This document shows, in pieces, positions 10,662 through 21,262 of a stretch of 64,000 nt of DNA. Origin of the DNA: Ignavibacteriales bacterium. GTDB lineage: Bacteria; Bacteroidota; Ignavibacteria; Ignavibacteriales; Ignavibacteriaceae. A program made the position numbers and the translations under genes. Where the stretch lies: assembly GCA_016707585.1 (NCBI GenBank), contig JADJHL010000005.1, forward strand, positions 1 to 64,000, read 5' to 3'. The notes under the pieces were generated by a model. That model made no database searches. It saw only the letters and a program-made list of their open reading frames with translations, and was not told where the DNA came from. Each line of letters opens with the position of its first letter. Position 1 is the stretch's first letter.

Positions 10662-11426
10662 ATGAATAATGTTGTTGAAATAAATAAAGTATCTAAGGCA
10701 TTTGGTTCACACGTTGTGCTGGATAATGTTTCACTTAATGTTGAAGAAGGTGAAAACATGATTGTATTCGGACAAAGTGGTACAGGAAAAAGTGTTTTAC
10801 TTAAATGTATCGTTAGATTACTTGAACCTGATAAAGGTGATATTTTTATTGAAGGTACAAATGTGCTAACTCTAAGAATTAAAGAACTAAACGATATTAG
10901 AAAAAATCTTGGTTTTCTCTTTCAAGGTGCAGCTTTATATGATTCGATGTCTGTAAGAGAGAATTTAGAATTTCCGTTGATCAGACATTTTACTTTTACT
11001 GATGCTGAAAGAGAAGAAAAAATAAAATCAGTTTTAGAAAAAGTTTCATTAGAAGAAGCAATTGATAAAATGCCTTCAGAACTTTCCGGTGGAATGAAAA
11101 AACGAATTGGACTTGCGCGTTCAATTATCACAGAACCTAAGCTTATGCTTTATGATGAGCCTACAACAGGGCTTGATCCAATAACATCAAAAGAAATTAG
11201 TTCACTAATTTTAGAATTACAAAAATCACTAAAGATGACTTCAATAGTTGTAACACACGATTTACTATGTGCAGAAATAATTGCAGATAGAGCAATTGTA
11301 CTGAATGAAGGAATTGTGCAACACGAAGGTACAATTACAGAACTTACAACATCACGAGATCCATTTTTAAGGAATTTCTTTAGTCACGAAATTGTTGAAG
11401 AGCAGAACAGGAGAAACAATGTCTAA
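10662..11426 (+). CDS. mlaF: MlaF-family ABC transporter ATP-binding protein
   Basis: ATPase that powers the MCE lipid transporter. About 254 residues. Walker A is FGQSGTGKSVLL, the Q-loop is near FLFQGAALYDSMSV, the signature is LSGGMKKRIGLARS and Walker B is LMLYDEPTTGLDP, followed by the switch His in VVTHD. LSGGMKKR is typical of MlaF rather than other ABC ATPases. The ATG at 10662 is chosen because it lies just after the mlaE stop; the in-frame ATG at 10632 would overlap mlaE and add a non-conserved tail. The stop overlaps the mlaD start by 8 bp (ATGTCTAA). Confidence 0.92.
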   Translation: MNNVVEINKVSKAFGSHVVLDNVSLNVEEGENMIVFGQSGTGKSVLLKCIVRLLEPDKGDIFIEGTNVLTLRIKELNDIRKNLGFLFQGAALYDSMSVRENLEFPLIRHFTFTDAEREEKIKSVLEKVSLEEAIDKMPSELSGGMKKRIGLARSIITEPKLMLYDEPTTGLDPITSKEISSLILELQKSLKMTSIVVTHDLLCAEIIADRAIVLNEGIVQHEGTITELTTSRDPFLRNFFSHEIVEEQNRRNNV

Positions 11427-12444
11427 TAATCTTGCAAATGCCAAACTGGGAATTTTTATTTTTCTTGGAAGCACATTACTTGTTGTTCTTATCTTTCTTT
11501 TAGGAAATAAAGATCAACTCTTTACTTCTACATTTACATTAAAAGCCTACTTTAAAAATACTGAAGGATTAAGAAACGGTGCATCAGTAAGATTTGGTGG
11601 TATTGATATTGGTGCTGTTAAAGACATACAAATATTAAATGATACTACTGGTCGTGTTGAAATTACAATGCGAATTAAAGAAGAAGTAAAACGATTTATC
11701 AAAAAAGATTCTCGTGCTAGTATTGAAACAGAAGGTTTGGTTGGAAACAAAGTTGTAATGATTTCAATGGGATCTGTTAGTGCTGAAGAAATTACTGATG
11801 GTGGAATTATTCTTTCAAAAGAGCCGCTAAGTTTTTCTGATATAATTGAAGAGACTCAGGGAATAATGGCTTACACAAAAGATATGACAAAAAATCTTGC
11901 GGAGATTGTACAAAAAGTAAATAAAGGAGAAGGTACTATTGGCAGGATATTAAATGATGATCAACTTTATAACGCGGCGACAAATCTTACAAATACAGCA
12001 GACAAAAATTTAACTTCAATATCTGATGATATGAAAGAGGTTTTATCTTTGTTTGATAATCTTGGTAAAGGTGTTGAAGATGTTGTTAAAAATGTAAACA
12101 AAATTGTAGCACGAGTTGATACTGTTTTACTGGGCGTTTCTGAAGGTAAAGGTTTGCTTGGCTCACTTGTTTCTGAAAAAGGTAAAGAAGGAAAAACTCT
12201 AAACCAGATATTAGATAATCTTGTCGTTGTAACTGAAGAGGCAAAAACTTCAGCTTCAAGTCTTACAGAAAATATGGAAGCGTTAAAACATAACTGGTTG
12301 TTTAAAAGTTATTTTGAAGAGCGTGGTTACTGGAACAAAGAAGAATTTGAAAATCAACTTGATACCAAAATACTTGAGCTAAATGATAAAATAAAATTGT
12401 TAGATGAAAAGATAATTGAGTTAAAATCAATTGAGAATAAATAA
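11419..12444 (+). CDS. mlaD: MCE-domain (MlaD family) substrate-binding protein
   Basis: Periplasmic lipid-binding component anchored by one N-terminal helix (LGIFIFLGSTLLVVLIFLLG). The MCE domain follows: LKAYFKNTEGLRNGASVRFG, then IDIGAVKDIQI and a central IETEGLVGNKVVMISMG. The rest, to about residue 341, is helical with coiled-coil character and ends in a Leu/Lys/Glu-rich heptad stretch. The ATG at 11419 overlaps the mlaF stop; the upstream TTG at 11392 would lie inside mlaF. Longer than E. coli MlaD (183 residues), as is usual for this group of MCE proteins. Confidence 0.92.
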   Translation: MSNNLANAKLGIFIFLGSTLLVVLIFLLGNKDQLFTSTFTLKAYFKNTEGLRNGASVRFGGIDIGAVKDIQILNDTTGRVEITMRIKEEVKRFIKKDSRASIETEGLVGNKVVMISMGSVSAEEITDGGIILSKEPLSFSDIIEETQGIMAYTKDMTKNLAEIVQKVNKGEGTIGRILNDDQLYNAATNLTNTADKNLTSISDDMKEVLSLFDNLGKGVEDVVKNVNKIVARVDTVLLGVSEGKGLLGSLVSEKGKEGKTLNQILDNLVVVTEEAKTSASSLTENMEALKHNWLFKSYFEERGYWNKEEFENQLDTKILELNDKIKLLDEKIIELKSIENK

Positions 12445-12449
12445 TAAAA

Positions 12450-12779
12450 TTGAGTGAAGTACTTTATATAGACAGACTTGTTAGAATTTCTGAAACGTCA
12501 ATTACGTTCTTTAATTATTATTATCCTTCATCCAAAAGTTTAACGGTTCCTTTCCACAACGTAAAAAAAGTTGTTTCATTAATGCCAAATCTTTTTAATG
12601 GCAAATATAGATTTTGGGGAACATCAAGTTTATTTACCTGGTTTCCAAAAGATTTTAAGAGAAGCACGAGAGACAAGATATTTATTCTGTATAGAAAAAA
12701 TAAGAGAGTAAAAATTGGTTTTACTGCTGTTGATTCCCAAAAAGTTTTTGAGATTATTTTAGAAAAGCAGTTGTTTTAG
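12450..12779 (+). CDS. Hypothetical protein, 109 residues
   Basis: A small basic protein starting with TTG at 12450, 5 bp after mlaD; no ATG is in frame upstream. It begins SEVLYIDRLVRISETSITF and has alternating beta-like segments, including YRFWGTSSLFTWFPKDF. No membrane helix or signal peptide is clear. The beta-rich layout with a C-terminal helix could be a PH-like fold, but that is only an impression. The tight spacing makes co-expression with the mla genes likely. Family not recognised. Confidence 0.6.
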   Translation: MSEVLYIDRLVRISETSITFFNYYYPSSKSLTVPFHNVKKVVSLMPNLFNGKYRFWGTSSLFTWFPKDFKRSTRDKIFILYRKNKRVKIGFTAVDSQKVFEIILEKQLF

Positions 12780-12829
12780 TGATTTTGTAGTTTATTAATT
12801 AAAGTCTTTTCTCCTACCAAATAAAAAAT

Positions 12830-15602
12830 ATGGCAAAAGAAAAAAAAGAAAAAAAGATAATTGTTAAAGGTGCGCGTGAGCATAATCTTAAAAACTTAAG
12901 TTTTGAGATTCCGCGTAACAAACTTGTTGTATTTACCGGTGTTAGCGGCAGCGGAAAATCATCATTAGTTTTTGATACAATTTATGCTGAAGGTCAACGA
13001 CGTTATGTAGAAAGTCTTTCTTCCTATGCAAGACAATTTCTTGAAAGAATGAATAAACCTGATGTGGATTTAATTCAAGGAATTTCTCCTGCTGTTGCAA
13101 TCGAACAAAAAACAGGTTCGCGTAATTCTCGTTCTACAGTTGGAACAACTACTGAAGTTTATGATTACCTGCGTTTATTGTTTGCTAGAATTGGTAAAAC
13201 AATGTGTTTTCAATGTGGTAAAGAAGTTAAAAAAGCCACAACAGGAACAGTTGCCGATTGGCTTGAAACTCAAAATGATGGAACAAGATTTTATCTTACT
13301 TTCCCATTACACGATCACGAAGGACATTCTGTAAAAGAAGAAATCGAGCTTTTAAAGAAACGAGGATTCTTCAGAGTTTATTTTAATAAAAAGTTTTATG
13401 ACTTAAGCGAAGAAGAAGTAAAACTACCCAAAAGTAAAAAGGATATTAAAATTGTTGTTGATAGAATAAAACTTAGTAAAGGTGAAGTACGAGAAAAACT
13501 TTCTGATTCAATTGAAGTAACTTTTAAGGAAGGTGAGAACAGAATTGTTCTTATCAATGCTGATACTAATGAACAGCAAGAGTTTAATAAATTTTATGAA
13601 TGTTGTAGTGTTAGATATGAAGAACCTGAGCCAAGATTTTTTTCATTCAATAATCCATTTGGTGCTTGTCCAGTTTGCCAGGGATTTAGTAAAATAATTG
13701 GTGTGGATATGAATCTTGTGGTTCCTAATCCTAACCTAACAATTGCTGATGGTGCTTTGGCTCCTTTTAAAGGTGCAAAATACAGCACATATCTTCGAGA
13801 TCTTATCCAGAATGCTCGAGATTATAAATTCCCAATTCATGTCCCTTATAAACAGTTGAATGACGAACAAATTTCACTTGTAAAAAAAGGTTTTGGTAAG
13901 TATAAAGGTCTTGATCATTTTTTTGAAGAACTTGAGAGAAAAACTTATAAGATTCATGTACGTGTTATGCTTAGTCGTTATCGTGGTTATACAAATTGCC
14001 CCGCTTGTAAAGGATCAAGATTAAGACGAGAAGCATTGCAAGTAAAAATAGATGGTAAATCTATTCATGAAATTGTGCAAATGCCGATTGAACAATCATT
14101 AAAATTCTTTGAAGCCTTAAAACTCTCTGAGTACGATTATACTGTTGCAGAAAGAATTCTTAAAGAAATAATTAAGCGTTTAACATTTCTTAACAATGTT
14201 GGTATTGGTTACTTAACATTAGATCGTTACAGCAACACACTTTCTGGTGGAGAAACACAGAGAATAAATCTTGCAACATCCCTTGGTTCTGCTTTGGTTG
14301 GAACATTGTATGTTTTGGATGAACCAAGTATTGGGTTACATCCACGCGATAATGCAAAGTTGATTAACATTTTAAAAAATCTTAGAGACATTGGTAACTC
14401 AGTTTTAGTTGTTGAGCACGATGCAGAGATGATGAAAGAAGCTGATTTGATTTTTGATATGGGGCCAAAAGCGGGAATTGATGGTGGTGAAATAGTCGCA
14501 ATAGGAAATTATTCAGAGATAATAAAAAATAAATCATCGTTGACAGGTAAGTATCTTTCCGGTGAATTAAAAATTCCATTGCCAGGAAAAAGGAATGAAA
14601 AGAAAAATAAATTAATTAAAATAGTTGGTGCCAGAGAAAATAATCTTAAAAATCTTACAGTAGAAATTCCATTAAACAAATTTGTTGTAATAACTGGTGT
14701 TAGCGGATCAGGTAAAAGTACACTTATACATGATGTTTTTTATGCAGGACTCGCAAAGTATCTCGGCAATGCGCCTTCATTTATTGGTAAGTATGATGAT
14801 ATTAAAGGAGGCGAATATCTTGATGATGTTGTTATTGTTGATCAATCACCAATTGGAAAATCTCCAAGATCAAATCCTATCAGTTATATAAAAGCTTTTG
14901 AGTTGATACGTGAATTGTTTGCATCAACTCATCAAGCGAGAGCACGTGGGTATAAACCCGGATTTTTTTCTTTTAATGTTCCCGGTGGCAGATGCGAAAC
15001 CTGCCAGGGTGATGGTTACATAAAAGTTGAGATGCAGTTTCTCGCAGATCTTTATCTTGAATGTGATGATTGTAATGGAACGAGGTATAAAAAAGAAATT
15101 CGTGAGATTACATACAAAGGCAAAAACTTAGTTGATGTTCTTGAAATGACAGTTGATGAAGCAATAATATTTTTTGAAGGTAATGACCGCATCACCAGGC
15201 TTTTGGAAATGTTAGCAGAAGTTGGTTTGGGTTACATTAAACTTGGGCAGCCATCAAATACATTATCGGGCGGTGAAGCACAGCGAATTAAATTAGCTTC
15301 TTATCTAACAGCACAGCGAGATAGAAGACATATACTTTTTATTTTTGATGAACCAACTACTGGATTACATTTTCCACGATATTTCTAAATTATTAAAATG
15401 TTTTCAACTACTGCTTGAAAGAAATAATTCTGTTGTGATTATTGAACATAATTTAGATGTTATTAAATGTGCTGATTATATTATTGATCTTGGACCGGAA
15501 GCAGGCGATAAAGGTGGAGAAATTGTTGCAACCGGAACTCCGGAAGAAATTGCTGAAGTTGAAAATTCCTGGACAGGTAAGTATTTGAAAGAGTATTTGT
15601 AG
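12830..15602 (+). CDS. uvrA: Excinuclease ABC subunit A (one frameshift)
   Basis: Damage-recognition ATPase of nucleotide excision repair. Two ABC modules are visible: Walker A GVSGSGKSSLVFDTIY and GVSGSGKSTLIHDVFY, with signatures NTLSGGETQRINLA and NTLSGGEAQRIKLA. Zinc-finger cysteine pairs include CPVCQG, CPACKG, CETCQGDG and CDDCNGTRY. The frame breaks near 15370-15377 after TTGLHF, where one extra C gives PRYF and a stop. The next frame continues HDISKLLKCFQLLLERN to VVIIEHNLDVIKCADYIIDLG and ends at 15602. Total about 924 residues, normal for UvrA. The break is very probably an assembly error. Confidence 0.95.
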
Positions 15603-15612
15603 CATGTTAAAA

Positions 15613-15639
15613 TTTCTCCCCTATACAAAAGGGGAGAAA
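15613..15639. terminator. Hairpin between convergent uvrA and SulP genes
   Basis: Perfect 9-bp inverted repeat TTTCTCCCC / GGGGAGAAA with a 9-nt A/T-rich loop, placed between two convergent genes. Each arm ends in A or T runs, so it could terminate from either side. It resembles short dispersed intergenic repeats of the TCTCCCC type also seen at 47250-47274. Confidence 0.6.
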
Positions 15640-15667
15640 ACAAAATGGGTTCTAATTATTCTCGTTA

Positions 15668-17377
15668 TTATTTTTTATCTCTTTTAACCGTTGGCTCAAA
15701 ATCTAGTGGTCTTCCCATCTTATCTAAACCTAAAATTTCTCTTGTGCGATCTAACGCATCATCAATGTTACCTAATACATTTTGTTCGCCAACAATCTTT
15801 AAAAAACCTGATTGCTCTAATGCCATAAGTGGCTGAGTGTGAACACCTGATAGAACTAATTGTGTCCCTTTTTTAATCGATTCATGATAGACTTCCTCCA
15901 GAGCGTGTATTCCAGTCCCATCAATCGCTGGTACATTACGCATTCTTATAATTAAAACTTTTGGCGGACTTTCAATAAATCTAATTGCATCTCTGAATTT
16001 TGAAACCGCTCCAAAGAAAAATGGGCCATTAATTTCAAACACTTCAACTTCATCAGGAACTTTTTTATTTGAAATCGCATTTATGTCTATTGCTTCATCA
16101 TCATCATCTTTTAGCTCACGGGTTATAACCCCAACATTTGTAACCATTGCCATCGAGCGCATAAATAAAAACACAGCCAGTACCATTCCAACTTGAATTG
16201 CAATGGTTAAATCAAATACTACTGTTAAACCAAAAGTTGTAAGTAAAACTATGATATCACTTTTGGGACTTTTAAATATTTCAACAAACGATCTCCATTC
16301 GCTCATATTGTATGCAACAACAATTAATATTGCAGCTAGAGTTGCCATCGGAATTAATTTTGCAAACTGTCCAAAGAAAAGTGTTATAAGTAAAAGAACT
16401 ATTGCGTGAATAATTCCAGCAACAGGAGTTCTTCCACCATTTTTAATATTGGTTGCTGTACGTGCAATTGCACCAGTTGCAGGAATTCCACCAAACAAAG
16501 GTGTAATAATATTTGCAACACCTTGTGCAATCAACTCCATATTTGAACGATGTCGCCCTCCAATCATACCATCTGCAACAACTGCTGATAGTAATGATTC
16601 TATAGCTGCTAAAATTGCAATTGTAGTTGCCGGCCCGATTAGACTTTTTATTGTTGCAAAATCAATTTGTGGAAAAACCGGTGATGGAAGTGCTGATGGA
16701 AGCTCACCAAATTTTGATCCAATTGTTTCTAAGGGAAAATTAAATACTTGTGCAATTGCAGTTGTTAAAACTAATGCAACTATTGATCCAGGAACTTTAT
16801 GTGTGATTTTAGGAAAAATTAAAATTATAAATAATGCTAGTGCAGCGGTACCAAACGAATAATAATTAATTGATGCAAAGTTTATTGAGTATTCAATCCA
16901 TTTATCAAAAAATTCTGATGGAACTTTATCGATTGATAATCCAAAAAAATCTTTTATTTGAGTTGAAAAAATTAATAATGCTATGCCGCTGGTAAATCCA
17001 ACAACAACAGGATGAGGAATAAATTTTATTACGGAACCAAATCTTGCAAAGCCCATAACAACAAGTATAATGCCTGCCATAATTGTTGCGATGATTAATC
17101 CGTTTACGCCAAACTGCTGAACGATTCCGTAAACAATAACAATAAATGCTCCTGTTGGGCCACCTATTTGTACGCGGCTGCCGCCAAGAAATGAGATTAT
17201 AAATCCAGCAATGATTGCAGTGATCAATCCTTTTTCTGGTGTTACTCCAGAAGCAATACCAAAAGCAATTGCAAGTGGCAATGCAACAATTCCTACAATT
17301 GTACCAGCGGATAAATCAGCAAGAAATTGTTTTGATGTGTAACCTTTTAACGTTGTAAATAATTTTGGTTTTAACAT
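15668..17377 (-). CDS. SulP-family anion transporter with STAS domain
   Basis: 569 residues. The N-terminal two thirds are about 12-14 hydrophobic helices with the SulP motifs DLSAGTIVGIVALPLAIAFG and VQIGGPTGAFIVIVYGI. The C-terminal cytoplasmic STAS domain begins around VEVFEINGPFFFGAVSKF and contains LIIRMRNVPAIDGTGIHALE. SulP proteins carry sulfate, bicarbonate or other anions; the substrate is not decidable here and no carbonic anhydrase or sulfate-assimilation gene is next to it. Single gene, convergent with uvrA. Confidence 0.9.
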   Translation of the reverse strand: MLKPKLFTTLKGYTSKQFLADLSAGTIVGIVALPLAIAFGIASGVTPEKGLITAIIAGFIISFLGGSRVQIGGPTGAFIVIVYGIVQQFGVNGLIIATIMAGIILVVMGFARFGSVIKFIPHPVVVGFTSGIALLIFSTQIKDFFGLSIDKVPSEFFDKWIEYSINFASINYYSFGTAALALFIILIFPKITHKVPGSIVALVLTTAIAQVFNFPLETIGSKFGELPSALPSPVFPQIDFATIKSLIGPATTIAILAAIESLLSAVVADGMIGGRHRSNMELIAQGVANIITPLFGGIPATGAIARTATNIKNGGRTPVAGIIHAIVLLLITLFFGQFAKLIPMATLAAILIVVAYNMSEWRSFVEIFKSPKSDIIVLLTTFGLTVVFDLTIAIQVGMVLAVFLFMRSMAMVTNVGVITRELKDDDDEAIDINAISNKKVPDEVEVFEINGPFFFGAVSKFRDAIRFIESPPKVLIIRMRNVPAIDGTGIHALEEVYHESIKKGTQLVLSGVHTQPLMALEQSGFLKIVGEQNVLGNIDDALDRTREILGLDKMGRPLDFEPTVKRDKK

Positions 17378-17562
17378 TTAATTCAGATTTTATTATCAAA
17401 AAAAGACGATGCAAGATAATAATTATCAAAATCAATCACGGCATACTTGATAGTATTGATTAAGTGCAATATTAAAAACAAAAATTGGTGATTGAAGGCA
17501 CTATTTTTGAGTAAGTAAATTGCTAAAAAAGGAATATCTTTACTTCAATTAAAAATTATAAG

Positions 17563-19006
17563 ATGATTAAACAATTACTTTTTACATTTACACTATTAAC
17601 TCAAGTTTTACTTGCGCAAAATTTTGGATCAATGCGTTTTACTAATTATGCAGATGACAGAAAAAGCGCATTTAGTTTAACCTTTGATGACGGTTTATTA
17701 ACTCATACCGAAAACGTGGCACCAATTTTAAATCAGTATGGATTTAAAGGAACATTTTATGTTATTCCGCCATACTTAACTGAATCTTTACCAGGAATTT
17801 GGCGCTACGGAATCTGGCCGGATTTTCAATTGCTTGCAAATGAAGGGCATGAAATTGGATCACACACGATGAGACATTATGATCTCACTTCACTTCAGTG
17901 GGGAAGTATTGATGATGATAGCACACTATTGTATGAACTTTATCAATCAAAAATATTTATCGAACAAAAGGTTCCATCTGAAAAATGTATTTCATTAAAC
18001 TATCCTTACACTTACCATAATTCAGTTGTTGATTCCGCAGCAAGTTTGTTTTATGAAAATGCCAGAACACTTGGCCAGGTAGCTAATGATTCTTCATTGT
18101 CCGAAAATGAATGGTACGGTTTAAAAGCCAAGGTTGTTGAATTTGATTTACCAAGAAATTCTGTTGATGATGATCTTGAGGAACTTTTTACTTTTTTAGA
18201 GTGGACACAAAATTCAGTTAGTAATCATCAATGGGGAATGATAATTATACATGATGTTATTCCATTTAGTGATTTAGATTCATTAATAAATGATATATAT
18301 CAACCAGTAACAAATGAATGGCTGACATCTTTATGCGATTTTCTATGGGCAAGATCATTATCAAAAAATATTTGGGTTGAGACTGTAGGCAATATTACAC
18401 GCTATATTAAGGAAAGAGATGCAGCATCATATCAAATTATTTCTTCATCAAACCAACTAGTTGAGATTAATGTAACTGATGATCTGGAAAATGAAATTTA
18501 TGATTACCCATTAAGTGCCTATGTAAAAATTCCTGATAGCTGGAATTATGTTCATAGTGAACAAAATGGAATTGTTGATACTCTGCTTACAACACTTTCA
18601 GATTCAGATAAACTAGTTTTGGTAAATGTTATTCCTGATAAAGGAGTTTTAAAACTTTCTCCGGTTACATCAACAACTGTTGAAGATGAAATTTTGAATG
18701 TTAGTGGATTTAAATTGTATCAAAATTATCCAAATCCTTTTAATCCTTCAACACAACAATCAGCTATCAATTACCTTTAAGTGAGAAGTAAAAATTAAGA
18801 TTTATGATGTTTTAGGAAATGAAGTTACTACTCTTGTTGATGAATATAAATCAGCAGGCAGGTATAATGTACAATTTACAATTAACAAAGAACAACTAAG
18901 TTCTGGTTTGTACTTTTATCAAATAAGATTTGGAAAATTTTCAGACACTAAAAAAATGATTTTTCTTAAAGTAAAAATCAAAAATCAAATCTTTGTGTTC
19001 GTTTAG
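17563..19006 (+). CDS. Secreted polysaccharide deacetylase with type IX sorting domain (frameshifted)
   Basis: The signal peptide MIKQLLFTFTLLTQVLLAQ is followed by a NodB-type deacetylase domain: FSLTFDDGLLTHTENV gives the first metal-binding Asp pair, EIGSHTMRHYDL gives the two His ligands, and IIIHDVIPF resembles the later His motif. Such enzymes remove acetyl groups from glycans. The C-terminus begins a sorting domain, LYQNYPNPFNPSTQQ. The frame then breaks near 18750-18790 and continues in another frame as KIKIYDVLGNEVTTLVDEY, SSGLYFYQIRFG and KKMIFLK. The stop at 19004-19006 overlaps the convergent gene by 29 bp; the true stop may be a few codons earlier if another indel is present. Confidence 0.82.
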
Positions 19007-20411
19007 TACGCGGAAATCTGCTTTTCAAACCATCTTTTGTCATTACAGCTGAGCCTAATACCCAATCATTATATTTTACAACATATTGACCAATTGGAAT
19101 ATCAATATTTTTAATATTCCAGCCGGTTAAATATTTTAATAACTCATCATCATTTTGTAAAGTGTAAATAAATTTAGTAATAAATTTTTCAAGCACTTGT
19201 GCAGCTTGTGAGTTAAAAGTAATTCTATCTTTCTTATCAAGTGTTCCTAACTTTAATCCAATTCGATTAAACAAACCAATATTTTCATCATCCCAATCTT
19301 TAATTACAAAATATATATCCTTACCTCTAAAAATATATTTGTAATCATCCAAAACATTTTTATCTACACCAAAATGATCAGAAATATAATCTAAGTATGG
19401 TTTTATTTCTTTGTGATTACTCTTTACAATTCTATTTTCTGTCTCTCTTAATTCTTCTTTTTCAGGTGATTCAGTTTCATCAATCTTTCTCATCTTAACT
19501 AAAAAGAAACCATCAGAATCAATTTCCCACGGCAGAATTCTAATTGCTTTTTTTATTTCCGGATTTAAAAGTTTCCCTTCAAACTCTGTAAATGCTGGTC
19601 TTGTTGGAATAGGAAGATTAACTTCTAATAATTCTACAGGATATTTTTCTAGAATTTTGTCAATCACTAACTCATTCTCTTCTATCGAAAGAGTGCAAGT
19701 TGAATAAACAATTTCTGCTCCAACTTTTGCCATTTTAATTGCAGCAACTAGTAATCTTAATTGTAAATGTTGTAATCTATCTACATGATCTAACGACCAC
19801 CAATTACTTACTTCACCTTTTTTTTGGATAATTCCAAGTCCGCTGCAAGGCGCATCAACAAGCACTTTTGTAAAATGATCGTCATAAATTTTACTAAGCA
19901 CTTCGCCTTTAGAATGAATTACAGATGCATTTATAACATTCATTCGTTCTAGATTAAACACAAGAGATTTTATTCGTTCATTATCAACTTCATTTACAAG
20001 TAAAGTTCCGCGGTTGTTCATTATCTCCGCAAGTTGAGTTGTTTTAGAACCAGGCGCACCGCATAAATCCATTACAATATCATCGCCGGTTGGATGAAGA
20101 ACTAATGGTGGCAGCATTGATGAAAGCGATTGTATGTAATAAAATCCTAAAACGTGTTCAATTGTTTTTCCAATTCTATCATTTCCTTCAACAACTTTTA
20201 AAACTCTTTCAAAATGATTTATTGGCTTAGTTTTAATTTGATATTTATTAAAAAGTAATTTTGATAATTCATCGATTGAAACTTTTGCTGTATTAACCCT
20301 GATGTATTGCGTTGGATCCATTTCAATAAACGCAAGATATTTATCGGCAGAATCTTTACCATATAATGATGTGAAATAATCGTATATCTTTTGTGAAACT
20401 TCAGTTGCCAA
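18978..20411 (-). CDS. RsmB/RsmF-family RNA (cytosine-5) methyltransferase
   Basis: 477-residue SAM-dependent m5C methyltransferase of the NOL1/NOP2/Sun family. Motif I is MDLCGAPGSKTTQLAE. The two catalytic cysteines lie in KVLVDAPCSGLGIIQKKG and IVYSTCTLSIEENE. An N-terminal helical domain precedes them and a C-terminal extension of about 150 residues resembles the extra domain of RsmF-type enzymes rather than the NusB-like N-domain of RsmB. The rRNA position modified cannot be stated. It is the last gene of a minus-strand operon, 2 bp after the preceding stop. Confidence 0.88.
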   Translation of the reverse strand: MATEVSQKIYDYFTSLYGKDSADKYLAFIEMDPTQYIRVNTAKVSIDELSKLLFNKYQIKTKPINHFERVLKVVEGNDRIGKTIEHVLGFYYIQSLSSMLPPLVLHPTGDDIVMDLCGAPGSKTTQLAEIMNNRGTLLVNEVDNERIKSLVFNLERMNVINASVIHSKGEVLSKIYDDHFTKVLVDAPCSGLGIIQKKGEVSNWWSLDHVDRLQHLQLRLLVAAIKMAKVGAEIVYSTCTLSIEENELVIDKILEKYPVELLEVNLPIPTRPAFTEFEGKLLNPEIKKAIRILPWEIDSDGFFLVKMRKIDETESPEKEELRETENRIVKSNHKEIKPYLDYISDHFGVDKNVLDDYKYIFRGKDIYFVIKDWDDENIGLFNRIGLKLGTLDKKDRITFNSQAAQVLEKFITKFIYTLQNDDELLKYLTGWNIKNIDIPIGQYVVKYNDWVLGSAVMTKDGLKSRFPRTKRTQRFDF

Positions 20412-20413
20412 TA

Positions 20414-20842
20414 TTAGTACCTGATAAGGTTTAGTTTTTGGAAAATTTCGTTGGATACATTTAGAAAATTTTTCCCATCTGCAAATTCTTTTTTGTAATC
20501 AATTTTTACTATGTCAATCAATTCATCAAGATAGTTATTGTACGCGCTTACAATCTTACTAACTAATGATTTGTCTTTAGGAAGATAAGCTTTTCCATTC
20601 CGCTGTTTAGAACTGTACACAATAAACTTTGCTTCATCGCTTGTGGAAGCCTGAAATACTTGCTCGCCACTTGTTGTAATTATTTCGTAAGCTCCAAAAA
20701 ATTCTTGTCCAACAACTAAAGTTTTAATGGGAATAGGAATAATATCGAGTTGTGATTCATCAATAAAATGAAAAGGAAATTGTTTGATGCCATCTAATTG
20801 GATTTTACTTATCCAGGTATCAATAAATAATTTTTCGTTCAA
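20414..20842 (-). CDS. Hypothetical protein, 142 residues
   Basis: Unrecognised soluble protein without signal peptide or membrane helix. It reads NEKLFIDTWISKIQLDGIK at the N-terminus and has a mixed alpha/beta pattern with IPIKTLVVGQEFFGAYEI in the middle. Its start overlaps the stop of the DNPH1-like gene by 4 bp (ATGA type) and the methyltransferase starts 2 bp after its stop, so it is clearly part of the operon. The tight packing suggests a real gene with a function linked to nucleotide or RNA metabolism, but this is inference only. Confidence 0.65.
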   Translation of the reverse strand: MNEKLFIDTWISKIQLDGIKQFPFHFIDESQLDIIPIPIKTLVVGQEFFGAYEIITTSGEQVFQASTSDEAKFIVYSSKQRNGKAYLPKDKSLVSKIVSAYNNYLDELIDIVKIDYKKEFADGKNFLNVSNEIFQKLNLIRY

Positions 20843-21261
20843 TTGCCGCCGTTATTACTTATAAAAGTTTTAATATTATTTACAAGATCGTCTAAGTCGT
20901 TATATTTTTTAATTGTAAGCTTTTTATCATTACAACCATGAATCATTGATGATATTTGATCAGCTTTTTCATGATAAACTGCAAGAACAGGAATTTTTTT
21001 ATGAAATAATGCATAAGCAATTTCAAATCCAACACCTAAACTTGGACCAGAAACTTCTGCAATCATTAACTTACTTCCATCAAGCCATTTTAAATCTCTT
21101 GAGTAAATCTGTTTTGCGTTTAGAGGTATTGATGAATGAAATTTGCTGCTCATTTCAGATAATGCAGCATGTCCTAACGATTCAACGATTTGAACTATCT
21201 GAACATAATTTTGTTGATAAGTTGTATTGCCTTTAATGGGGCCGGCGCAGTAAATAATCAT
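20839..21261 (-). CDS. DNPH1-like 2'-deoxynucleoside 5'-phosphate N-hydrolase
   Basis: 140 residues, nucleoside 2-deoxyribosyltransferase fold. The N-terminal strand and loop IIYCAGPIKGNTTYQQNY matches the substrate loop of the family. IYSRDLKWLDGSKLMIAEVS followed by GPSLGVGFEIAYA carries the Asp and catalytic Glu seen in DNPH1 (Rcl) proteins, which cut the N-glycosidic bond of deoxynucleoside monophosphates. Role would be nucleotide-pool sanitation. It sits 1 bp after bshA and overlaps the next gene by 4 bp. Small family members differ in substrate, so the exact nucleotide is unknown. Confidence 0.75.
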   Translation of the reverse strand: MIIYCAGPIKGNTTYQQNYVQIVQIVESLGHAALSEMSSKFHSSIPLNAKQIYSRDLKWLDGSKLMIAEVSGPSLGVGFEIAYALFHKKIPVLAVYHEKADQISSMIHGCNDKKLTIKKYNDLDDLVNNIKTFISNNGGN

Positions 21262-21262
21262 T

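Noticed and set aside
13095..13334. Plus-strand frame inside uvrA
   Set aside because: Shadow of uvrA in another frame; composition is low-complexity and no start signal is seen.
16449..16862. Long plus-strand frame opposite the SulP gene
   Set aside because: It is antisense to a well-supported transporter with clear motifs, has no RBS and no recognisable domain.
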